DNA of 47,509 nucleotides, from the NCBI RefSeq assembly GCF_001050375.1, contig NZ_KQ130508.1, positions 1 to 47,509 of the forward strand, read 5' to 3'. Under the pieces are notes generated by a model, which was given only the letters and a program-made list of their open reading frames with translations, did no database searches and was not told the DNA's origin. The translations under genes were made by a program, and so were the position numbers. This stretch comes from Catenovulum maritimum. Lineage in GTDB: Bacteria > Pseudomonadota > Gammaproteobacteria > Enterobacterales > Alteromonadaceae. The first letter of the stretch is position 1. Every line of letters starts with the position of its first letter. Shown one piece after another: positions 18,030 to 25,880 of this stretch.

Positions 18030-19613
18030 GTGCATTTTAGAATTTATTTAATTATAGCTGCGATTTTATTACTAAGTGGTTGTCACTCTGTTTCTAAATT
18101 AGCAAATGAAATAGAGTCAGCTACACAAAAAACTGAGGAAAATAGACAGCTAAAACAGGCTAATCCGAATGTTATTATTATTGTTGCAGATCAGATGCGC
18201 AGAGCGTCTATGGGGTTTTGGCAACAAGAAAAATTCCGTGGCGCCTTAAATGGTCGAAGCGATTATGTTGTTACGCCAAATCTAGATAAGCTTGCCAATG
18301 AAGGGATTGTGTTTACCGAAGCGATTTCTAATTACCCACTTTGTAGCCCATTTAGAGGCATGCTCATGTCTGGTATGTTTCCTCATAACAACGGTGTGAC
18401 TAACAATACCAGAATCGATCGCCCAACAGTTGGCTTAAGACCAGATATCACCTCACTAACAGAAGTACTTAATCAAGCTGGCTATAATACTGCGCTCGTC
18501 GGGAAGGGCCATTGGCATAATAATCTGCCACTATTTGATAATCATAGTCGTTACGTCGGTACAACTGTAGCCCCAGGTGGACATTTTATGAAAGGGACTA
18601 AATACGATACCTTTATTCCGCCAGGACCGGGTCGACAAGGTATTGAGTATTGGTATCAAACGCTTGGCCATAATCATGACAGCCCTATGGTTTATACAAA
18701 TGACACTAAGAGGAGTGGGGTGCCAGAAGGTCATCCTTATTTTCCAAAACGATATAGTGCTGTTGATCAGGCGGACGTCATTATTGATTATCTAAACAAT
18801 ACCCATCAACAAAGACAAGTCGATAAGCCTTTTTCTATTTTATGGACAATGGACCCACCACATAGCCCGTATCAAGCAATGGAAGACACAGATGAGGCTA
18901 TATACAATCAGTATTATAAAGATTTACCGATTGAAACCTTACTCAATAGACCTAATGTCAATATCGAGAGGGCGAAGAAATATGCTCGTATTTACTTCTC
19001 AATGGTGACAATAGTTGATCGTGAAATCGGTCGTATATTAGATGAGTTGAAAAGCTTAGGGTTAGATGAAAATACCTTAATTGTATTTACTTCTGATCAC
19101 GGTGAAATGATGGGTAGTCATAGCAAGATGACTAAAAATGTATTCTATGAAGAGTCGCTAGCTATTCCGTTAATTATTCACCAGCCGCAAAAACTAAAAC
19201 CACAAATTCAGGATTTATTAATTGGCGTTCCAGATTTTATGCCGACAATACTCGGTTTATTGGACCTTGAAGATAAAATTCCAGATTCTTTGGATGGGCT
19301 TGATTATTCGCCATTACTCCTTAACAAAAAACTGGGGATAGAGCGTTTACCCAAATCCAGTCTTTATTATGGTGCAGGCTCAAAATATGGTGTGAAAACT
19401 CATAAATACACTTATGTTGTCAGTGGTAACGGCGAGCTAGCCGCATTATTTAATAATTTAAATGACCCTTATCAACTAACGCCATTAAATTTTGCTGATA
19501 TTCCTACGCAAGATGTAAACTTTTTAAAACAGCAACTCGGCTATTGGCTCAAAAAAACAAATCATGATTGGTTTAAAGCTCGTAAATATCCATCCATGAT
19601 TGCCTATCCTTAA
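18030..19613 (+). CDS. lipoprotein type I sulfatase
   Basis: A 527-residue sulfatase anchored as a lipoprotein (lipobox LLSGC, Cys18). The active-site motif is C-S-P-F-R at Cys105: it keeps the Cys-x-Pro-x-Arg core needed for formylglycine formation but has Phe where most sulfatases have Ser. Metal-binding segments are VADQMR near residue 54 and FTSDHGEMMGSH near residue 350. The start is a GTG at 18030, with AGAGG 9 bases upstream, and it leads directly into the signal peptide. It probably desulfates a different position or chain length from the Tat sulfatase. It has its own promoter region and is followed by an inverted repeat at 19640-19665. Confidence 0.88.
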   Translation: MHFRIYLIIAAILLLSGCHSVSKLANEIESATQKTEENRQLKQANPNVIIIVADQMRRASMGFWQQEKFRGALNGRSDYVVTPNLDKLANEGIVFTEAISNYPLCSPFRGMLMSGMFPHNNGVTNNTRIDRPTVGLRPDITSLTEVLNQAGYNTALVGKGHWHNNLPLFDNHSRYVGTTVAPGGHFMKGTKYDTFIPPGPGRQGIEYWYQTLGHNHDSPMVYTNDTKRSGVPEGHPYFPKRYSAVDQADVIIDYLNNTHQQRQVDKPFSILWTMDPPHSPYQAMEDTDEAIYNQYYKDLPIETLLNRPNVNIERAKKYARIYFSMVTIVDREIGRILDELKSLGLDENTLIVFTSDHGEMMGSHSKMTKNVFYEESLAIPLIIHQPQKLKPQIQDLLIGVPDFMPTILGLLDLEDKIPDSLDGLDYSPLLLNKKLGIERLPKSSLYYGAGSKYGVKTHKYTYVVSGNGELAALFNNLNDPYQLTPLNFADIPTQDVNFLKQQLGYWLKKTNHDWFKARKYPSMIAYP

Positions 19614-19639
19614 TTTCGATCTATATTTAAATACCATAT

Positions 19640-19665
19640 ATGGTCAACATTGATTTGTTGATCAT
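19640..19665. terminator. inverted repeat after the second sulfatase
   Basis: Arms ATGGTCAACA and TGTTGATCAT pair at 9 of 10 positions around a 6-base loop, 27 bases past the stop. Just before it ACCATATATGGT is a 12-bp palindrome that shares bases with the left arm. Confidence 0.45.
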
Positions 19666-19761
19666 AAATTCCTTATTTGTTATTAACTTTTATATTACAT
19701 ATGGGAGTTAAAGTGATTGTTAATGTTGTCTTTTAACAAAAAAGTCATTTTTTATCTTGGA

Positions 19762-19772
19762 TTGTGACTTGT
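19762..19772 (+). promoter_or_regulatory. TTGTGACTTGT motif upstream of the TonB receptor
   Basis: Exact copy of the 11-mer at 12494-12504 upstream of the Tat sulfatase, about 310 bases before the chosen receptor start. Possible shared regulator site. Confidence 0.35.
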
Positions 19773-19898
19773 TTTTGTTTTTGTATACATTAAATGTCAT
19801 TATTATTCATTAATATGTTTCTTTTGAGTTTTTATGAGCGCTTGTGGTTTTTTATTTAATGCATTTAAAACAATGATTTATGTGTTTAGTGTAATTTA

Positions 19899-19917
19899 TT
19901 GTAAATAAAATTTACAA
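19899..19917. promoter_or_regulatory. inverted repeat TTGTAAAT-AAA-ATTTACAA upstream of the TonB receptor
   Basis: Perfect 8-bp arms with a 3-base centre, about 155 bases before the receptor ATG. It resembles a TyrR box (TGTAAA-N6-TTTACA) but with 5 rather than 6 central bases. Operator role inferred. Confidence 0.4.
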
Positions 19918-20071
19918 TAAATTTACCAAAAAGACTTAAAATGATTGAAATTGTTATTAATGTGAATATAATTAAAGTTGTTTTATTAATGTTAATAACG
20001 TGGCGATTATGAAGTTAGTCACAGACACAACCCAAACTCAAAATACAAAATTAGAAAGTGGGAAATACGGT

Positions 20072-23000
20072 ATGACCAAACCAACTAACACATTTAAAAA
20101 TGCTAATTTACGTCCTAACAAACTAGCCTTAGCTTTAGCTGCTGCTGGCTTAATGTTTTCTGTCAGTGGCTCAGTTGTTGCTGCTGAGAAAGCTAGGCTT
20201 ACGGCTAAAGAAAAACAAGCACAACAGGAAGAAGTCGAGAAAATCCAAGTAACAGGTGTCCGAGGCGCGTTAGAAACAGCTTTGAATACTAAGCGTGAAG
20301 CGCTTTCAATTGTAGATGCGATTTCAGCTACTGATATTGACGCTTTACCAGCGCTTGATTTCGGTGAAGCATTACAAGCTATTCCAGGTGTTCAACTGGA
20401 CCGTTCAAGTGAAGGTCGCCAATCAGAAATCAGCTTACGTGGTTTATCTGGTGGTTTTGTTAAAACGACAGCTATGGGGCAAAGCTTTGCAACGCCAAGT
20501 CGAAGTTTTGGTCCTACAGGTGGCACTAATCCATTTGCGGCTTTCGAAGCTGGTGTGTTTGATGGTGTAACCGTTGTTAAAACTCCAACTGCAGATATCC
20601 AAGCGGGTGGTATGGCGGGTGTGGTTGATAAAAAACTACAAAAAGCTTTATCAAAAAAAGATGGTAAATACAGCGTCAGTTTAGGTGGCCGTTATGAAGA
20701 GCTAACAGGTAACTGGGATAAAAGTATCAAGCTTTCAGCTGCTAAGCACTTAATTAAAGATGAATTAGCGGTTGCTTTTAAATTTTCGGGTTCAGAGCAA
20801 ACATTTCGTCGTGATTTAGTACAAACAGCTGTTCATGTACCTTTAGTTAATACGGGGCGACTAGGCCAAGCTAGCTCTGATACCATTGGGGCTTATATTG
20901 ATAAGTACAATATTCCAGAAGGTTCTGTATTAAAAGGTGTGTCAAACCTTCGCAATGTCTCTGAGTACAGTGACGGTGATCGTGTTTCATTTACGGGTAA
21001 CGTAGAATGGAAACCAATTGAAAATTTAAAATTGGGTGCTCACGTGCTTTACACCGAGCGTGATTTAGGCGCTGGTACTAAAGAAGATGCTCAAATTGAC
21101 GCAGGTATCCATCGCAGTAATCGTAACCATGGCCGTGATTCGCGTATTGAACCTGATATGGATACGGCACCATTTATTTATAAAACAGATGAAGATGGTG
21201 TCGATCACTACATGGTTAGCAATGTTCATTTCACCAATGGCTACTATGGTTTTACTAACCGAAAAACAACATTCTTAGAAACTTCAAAAGGCCTTTTCTT
21301 ATACGCTGATTATGCTACAGATGATTGGGCGATTGACGCTAACTTTAATCAATCTGAATCTGAGAATCAGTTTATGAATATTGGTATTGAAATGGCTCAT
21401 AACCAACATCATAGTAATACTTCTAATCATAAAGCTGCTGGTGAAACCTCTAATACTGCTTTTCCTGCTGTACCAACTGGCATTGATGGTCAAATAAGCA
21501 CAGGCCAAGGTAATATGGAAGACATTATAGGTCAGTTTACTGGATGGGAAACATATAATTACGACAACTTAAATTGGAATACACCTACTGTAACAAGTCC
21601 GACGATTACCTCATATGACCCTTCAAATGATGGCCGACGAGTTCAATTCCGCGTAAATGGGCGTGTTGATACACCTATTCGAGACATGTCTGCTGCTGAA
21701 TTCAACGCCGAGCGTTATACTGAATTTGGCTTTGGCGATGCTTTTAACGTTTCATCTATTAAATTTGGATCACGTTACAGTAAAGAAACACTGGTTAATG
21801 ATGATCATCGTGTAAGTATTTCTGGTGTTGACTTGGCAAATGTTAGTGGCGGCCTAGTTAAAGATACACTGCTTACTGCTGAGCAAACCGCTTTCTTCGA
21901 TGGCAAAGTACCAAATACATTCGGACAGAATTCAGGTTGGCAGACTTTCAGTAACGATGAAGCTGCAGCAATTTTACAAACAAACTTGGCAGATTTATCA
22001 ACAGCCTCTGAAACGAACCCTTATCCGGTAGAAATTATACCGCCAAGTGGTTTTTATGAACGCATCAACAACAATACAAAGTTACCAGAGTTTTATCAAA
22101 ACAATTTCGATGTTGATCAAGAAATTAAAGCTGCTTATGTTATGGCAAACTTTACGGGTGATTTAGATGCTATCTCCTATACGGGTAACTTTGGTGTTCG
22201 TTATGAAGAAACTACTAATAGCTTCTTAGGTGCACGTACTGAAGTTATTGAAGAAGGTGGTAAAGAACTCGCTTTATCACAAATCGAGTACGAAACTGAC
22301 TATGCTAACGTATTACCATCATTTAATTTATCGTTGGATTTCTTAGATGATTTTGTTTTACGTACTGCTTATTTTAAAGCCTTAGTAAGACCTAACTTAA
22401 GATCTCAAAATCCAACACTAGCGATTAACGAAGGTAATACCAATATTACAGTCAATTTACCAGCGGCTGAATTAGAGCCATACACGGCTGATAACTATGA
22501 TTTATCATTAGAGTGGTATAACCGTGAGGGTAGTGCAGTATCAATTGGTGTGTTTAAGAAAGTAATTACTGATTTATTCTTAACTGAAAATCCGTGTCCT
22601 AGCTTAGGAGAATATACATATCTTGACGATCAATTTGGTGGATTTGTTGGTGAAGATTCAGAAGACCAAGGCAGTTGTTTACAAATAGCCGAATACACTC
22701 ATCCAGAAACAGGTGAGGTAGGTAACCGTAGTCTTAGGTTAACTCGTAAATACAATGCAGATAATGAAATTAAATTAACAGGTATTGAATTTGCGCTACA
22801 GCAAAAACTTGATTTCTTGCCATATCCTTGGAACGGGTTTGGTGGTGTGTTTAACTACACATATATAGATCAAACAGGTGATGAAGGCGATAACAAACTT
22901 TACAAAGTATCACCACGCTCATATAACTTAATTGGTTATTGGGAAAATGATGGCCTTAGCTTACGCTTAGCGTATAACTGGCGTGATTCGTTCGATATTC

Positions 23001-23227
23001 AAAGCTCTAATACTTATTATGGTATTGAAGATAAGAAAACGAAAGCGAGTGGTCGTTTAGATTTTTCAGGTAGCTATAAGGTAAGTAAAGGCCTTACCTT
23101 CTACTTAAAAGGCTATAACATTACCAATGAGCAAGTTTATGAATATTTTGGCAATGACGAGCGAGCAATGGCACGTATCGACTACACTGGTCGTATTGTT
23201 GAAGCGAGTTTGAACTACAGTTTCTAA
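20072..23227 (+). CDS. TonB-dependent outer-membrane receptor (TIGR01782 type)
   Basis: Imports oligosaccharides across the outer membrane using the TonB-ExbBD energy system. The start chosen is the ATG at 20072 (about 1051 residues), with GGGAA upstream and a signal peptide ending VVAAE; an in-frame GTG at 20000 would add 24 residues with no ribosome site. After the signal come a TonB-box-like stretch with VEKIQVTGVRGAL, a plug domain (IDALPALDFGEALQAIPGVQLDR, LRGLSG) and a long barrel ending in NYSF with the terminal aromatic residue typical of outer-membrane barrels. The VRGALETAL-N-KR pattern matches the Caulobacter/Xanthomonas-type glycan receptors. It closes the polysaccharide locus and is followed by a strong terminator. 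Confidence 0.93.
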   Translation: MTKPTNTFKNANLRPNKLALALAAAGLMFSVSGSVVAAEKARLTAKEKQAQQEEVEKIQVTGVRGALETALNTKREALSIVDAISATDIDALPALDFGEALQAIPGVQLDRSSEGRQSEISLRGLSGGFVKTTAMGQSFATPSRSFGPTGGTNPFAAFEAGVFDGVTVVKTPTADIQAGGMAGVVDKKLQKALSKKDGKYSVSLGGRYEELTGNWDKSIKLSAAKHLIKDELAVAFKFSGSEQTFRRDLVQTAVHVPLVNTGRLGQASSDTIGAYIDKYNIPEGSVLKGVSNLRNVSEYSDGDRVSFTGNVEWKPIENLKLGAHVLYTERDLGAGTKEDAQIDAGIHRSNRNHGRDSRIEPDMDTAPFIYKTDEDGVDHYMVSNVHFTNGYYGFTNRKTTFLETSKGLFLYADYATDDWAIDANFNQSESENQFMNIGIEMAHNQHHSNTSNHKAAGETSNTAFPAVPTGIDGQISTGQGNMEDIIGQFTGWETYNYDNLNWNTPTVTSPTITSYDPSNDGRRVQFRVNGRVDTPIRDMSAAEFNAERYTEFGFGDAFNVSSIKFGSRYSKETLVNDDHRVSISGVDLANVSGGLVKDTLLTAEQTAFFDGKVPNTFGQNSGWQTFSNDEAAAILQTNLADLSTASETNPYPVEIIPPSGFYERINNNTKLPEFYQNNFDVDQEIKAAYVMANFTGDLDAISYTGNFGVRYEETTNSFLGARTEVIEEGGKELALSQIEYETDYANVLPSFNLSLDFLDDFVLRTAYFKALVRPNLRSQNPTLAINEGNTNITVNLPAAELEPYTADNYDLSLEWYNREGSAVSIGVFKKVITDLFLTENPCPSLGEYTYLDDQFGGFVGEDSEDQGSCLQIAEYTHPETGEVGNRSLRLTRKYNADNEIKLTGIEFALQQKLDFLPYPWNGFGGVFNYTYIDQTGDEGDNKLYKVSPRSYNLIGYWENDGLSLRLAYNWRDSFDIQSSNTYYGIEDKKTKASGRLDFSGSYKVSKGLTFYLKGYNITNEQVYEYFGNDERAMARIDYTGRIVEASLNYSF

Positions 23228-23255
23228 ACTCTAGTAATTAAACATACTGTTTAGA

Positions 23256-23289
23256 GGCCTTTTGCTTAATAAAGCATAAGGCCTTTTTT
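23256..23289 (+). terminator. rho-independent terminator of the TonB receptor
   Basis: GGCCTT ... AAGGCC stem with GCTT/AAGC inner pairs, a short loop and six T residues, 29 bases past the stop. Confidence 0.85.
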
Positions 23290-23369
23290 ATTTAAGCTAT
23301 TTTGATATTGTCAGACTTTAAATATTTCGAGAAAGCTCAAGCTGCAAGCATCAGCTGTAGTCGCTCAGA

Positions 23370-24029
23370 CTAGCCATCATTTCTAGAATAGGTTAACACT
23401 ACGCCTTTAAATTGTTTACTGAGGTAATCCGTATTGATAGGCTTTACCTGACTATGTTCAAAACCTAAACTGACCATTTTTTTACTGAATTTAGCATGGT
23501 GTCCTCGGCCTGGATCAACCAGTATGACTTCGCATGTCGGGTTAGCATGTTGTTTGATAAAGTTAGATAGTAATTCTATGTGCTGAGCTTCGTAGAGTAG
23601 ATCACTACCAATAATTAAATCAAACTGACCTAGTTTTGTTATTTCGTCAGCCCAGCCAGTTCTGATAAAAGGGATTTTTGGATCGTCATTTAGTTCGGCG
23701 TTTTTATCTAAAAATGATTCTACTTCTGGGTGGTAGTCAGTTGCCGAAATGTCTGCATGTCGGTTGTTTAAAACTAAACTGGCTAAGCCTAAGCCGCAAC
23801 CTATTTCTAAGATACGTTTCCCTTCAATTTTAAAATCTGTCATGGTCTGTGCTAACACATGACCAGATGGCCATATAATGCCAAAGAATGGCCAATTAGC
23901 GGAGGAAATACCAAGATTTTCAGCTACATGCTCATCGTCTTGAAATTGTTGGTTATCTCTTAAGCTTCTGATGTGAATATCAATATTATCAAACTCTATG
24001 GTTTGAAATTTAAATCTGAGTTTTGACAT
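23370..24029 (-). CDS. class I SAM-dependent methyltransferase (Methyltransf_16-like)
   Basis: A 219-residue Rossmann methyltransferase. The SAM-binding motif I is ILEIGCGLGLASLVL near residue 76, followed by an acidic ATDYHPEV motif II and FDLIIGSDLLYE as motif IV. The arrangement with PSGHVLAQ just before motif I resembles the METTL21/nicotinamide N-methyltransferase-like group, whose members often methylate protein lysines. The substrate is unknown. AAGGTC lies about 10 bases before the ATG. It is in the same direction as bamE upstream but separated by 240 bases and a hairpin. Confidence 0.8.
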   Translation of the reverse strand: MSKLRFKFQTIEFDNIDIHIRSLRDNQQFQDDEHVAENLGISSANWPFFGIIWPSGHVLAQTMTDFKIEGKRILEIGCGLGLASLVLNNRHADISATDYHPEVESFLDKNAELNDDPKIPFIRTGWADEITKLGQFDLIIGSDLLYEAQHIELLSNFIKQHANPTCEVILVDPGRGHHAKFSKKMVSLGFEHSQVKPINTDYLSKQFKGVVLTYSRNDG

Positions 24030-24183
24030 TTTTAATTTGACCTTGTGTTAAACAGGCAGTGAGAAACTAAGATCAAATTGTAAGCTGATATCAACCAAGC
24101 ACTGATTAGACTATGGAGCATATAGCAATCTAGCTAATATAGCGACAAGTGAATTTATGCAGTGGGCTTGGGAAGATTAAAGG

Positions 24184-24217
24184 TAGCGGTACTTGGGATA
24201 CCCCAATTGTACCGCTA
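24184..24217. terminator. long hairpin downstream of bamE
   Basis: Nine perfect pairs (TAGCGGTAC / GTACCGCTA) extended by five more (TTGGG / CCCAA) after a 2-base bulge, with a 4-base loop. It lies about 53 bases past the bamE stop. The T-run is weak. Confidence 0.55.
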
Positions 24218-24269
24218 ATTATTGTTTGCCGAATTAGGCAAAATTAGATTGAAATTTTAAAACTAAAAT

Positions 24270-24611
24270 TTAGATATCTAAAGATTGGTTGAAGTTTTCT
24301 GGCTCATCTATATTACCCGACATTTTAGCTAGTTTATTATCAGTAAAATCTAAAATAAGCTCTATTCTAGCGTCTGGGCGTCCGTCACCGTAATTTATTG
24401 TATAAATGTAATGCCAAGTGTCTTTATTAAAAGTGTCATTTAAAACTGGGTTGCCTAGCACAAAAGCAACTTGTTCTTTACTCATGTTAATTCTGAGTTT
24501 ATCTACATCTTTTTTCTCTATGTAGTTACCTTGTCTAATATCAATACGGTATGCGCAACTGGCTAGGCCTAGTATTAAAATTATGGAAGCTAATCTGGTA
24601 AATAATTTCAT
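24270..24611 (-). CDS. bamE: outer membrane assembly factor BamE
   Basis: Small lipoprotein of the BAM complex, which folds beta-barrel proteins into the outer membrane. The signal and lipobox LASC place the modified Cys about 19 residues from the ATG at 24611. An upstream in-frame ATG 12 bases earlier cannot be excluded. The mature part keeps the BamE/SmpA pattern: RIDIRQGNYI, then KLRINMSKEQV-LGNP, then DTWHYIY. The length of about 113 residues is normal. It is transcribed alone with a terminator-like hairpin downstream. Confidence 0.92.
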   Translation of the reverse strand: MKLFTRLASIILILGLASCAYRIDIRQGNYIEKKDVDKLRINMSKEQVAFVLGNPVLNDTFNKDTWHYIYTINYGDGRPDARIELILDFTDNKLAKMSGNIDEPENFNQSLDI

Positions 24612-24755
24612 TGTCAATCTCATAAAATAGGATCACTTAAATATTGAAAATTAAACTTAAGTGATTTTTAACGCCGGAGTATATCGTTTCAATAAATATA
24701 AATACAGGCATGCTTAAAAGGTTTTTTAGAAAAAACAAATTGATAAAAGTTCAAT

Positions 24756-25241
24756 CTATAAACTTCTATCCAAAATCGCACCTGTCGGTTTAATCGATTT
24801 GATGCCTTTCTCTGTAAATTTGAAGATAAGTTGTACCGTATTATTTTCGAACTTGTATTTGTTATTGTTTATCTTAAGTTCGTAATCACCCTTTAAATTA
24901 TTATTTGGCGACTTTACTAAGCTAATTTGATGCTTGCCTAGGGTTAAGTTAAAAGTATCAAAATATCCTTTGGCTAATTCTTGCACCCAAATATATTTCT
25001 CTTTATGAAGTATTAAAGCCATTGAATATTTTTCTGGCAGTTGATCAACCGCAACTCTCATTTTTCCAGCCGAAAAGTAGTTTTCTCCTGATTCTTGTTC
25101 AAATGAAAAACTAAATGGTACAGTTTTTTCCACCCCTGAAGGATAAACGATTTTAGCTTCGCCGCTTTCTGTGAAGTAGGCAAGGGCATTGTGGCTAACA
25201 AAAATAAATGAGATGAAAATGGATGCTAATAACTTTTTCAT
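24756..25241 (-). CDS. secreted hypothetical protein
   Basis: A 161-residue protein with a signal peptide cleaved near residue 21 (NALA-YF). The mature chain is rich in beta-strand patterns and lysine. I do not recognise a family; it could be a small periplasmic beta-sandwich. GAAGGA lies 6 bases before the ATG, so it is probably real. It sits between priC and bamE in the same orientation without overlap. Confidence 0.6.
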   Translation of the reverse strand: MKKLLASIFISFIFVSHNALAYFTESGEAKIVYPSGVEKTVPFSFSFEQESGENYFSAGKMRVAVDQLPEKYSMALILHKEKYIWVQELAKGYFDTFNLTLGKHQISLVKSPNNNLKGDYELKINNNKYKFENNTVQLIFKFTEKGIKSIKPTGAILDRSL

Positions 25242-25310
25242 TATGGTCCTTCAATAAATGCCTATCGGCTTTAATTTTTCAGCTGGTAAAATAACTTTAC
25301 CTATACTAAC

Positions 25311-25790
25311 TTATTTACGCCATTCTAATCGATTAATTTTTTCTTCTAGATTATTAATTGCAAACAAGCACTTTTCTCTTCTTTCGTATAGTTTGTGACT
25401 TTTTGGTAAATTTGGGTGTAGTCTAATTTGATCATCAAATTTGGTTAAATACTGTCGGTACTCAGCTAATTTTTGGTGCAGGTAACCGACTCGGCTGCGT
25501 CGATTTTTACCTAATTCTTCATTTTCTATATGCTTAGTTAATGCGAGTCTAGCCAATAGGTCTAATTGGTCATTTAGCATTTCGTTAAGCCGTTCATTGT
25601 CTTTGTTTGTACTTAGACATCTTTTCGCTAGCTCACGGGTTTCGTCTATGTATTCATCTAAGGCTTCGGACTGGCAGATATAACTCCTATGCATTTGTAA
25701 ATGGTGTATCAATTCATCTTGGTTTGCCAATTTTAGTAATTTTTGGTGCAAAGAATTTATGATATTTGTGACATCTTGATATAATGACAT
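25311..25790 (-). CDS. priC: primosomal replication protein N'' (PriC)
   Basis: PriC helps reload the replicative helicase at stalled forks. The 159-residue, helix-rich basic protein ends with LYERREKCLFAINNLEEKINRLE, broken here as LYERREKC and AINNLEEKI. This parallels the PriC C-terminal pattern (Y-x2-R-x2-RC-x2-AL-x2-IE). Length is close to E. coli PriC (about 175). The N-terminal half is poorly conserved, as is usual in this family. GGA precedes the ATG at a good distance. Divergent from tyrR. Confidence 0.75.
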   Translation of the reverse strand: MSLYQDVTNIINSLHQKLLKLANQDELIHHLQMHRSYICQSEALDEYIDETRELAKRCLSTNKDNERLNEMLNDQLDLLARLALTKHIENEELGKNRRSRVGYLHQKLAEYRQYLTKFDDQIRLHPNLPKSHKLYERREKCLFAINNLEEKINRLEWRK

Positions 25791-25880
25791 TTATTTTCCA
25801 AATCATTAGGGTTTAGCGTTATTTAAACAACTAGTCTAAGCTTATCTAAATTATATAACTTTTCGACTTAAGGTGCCCAT

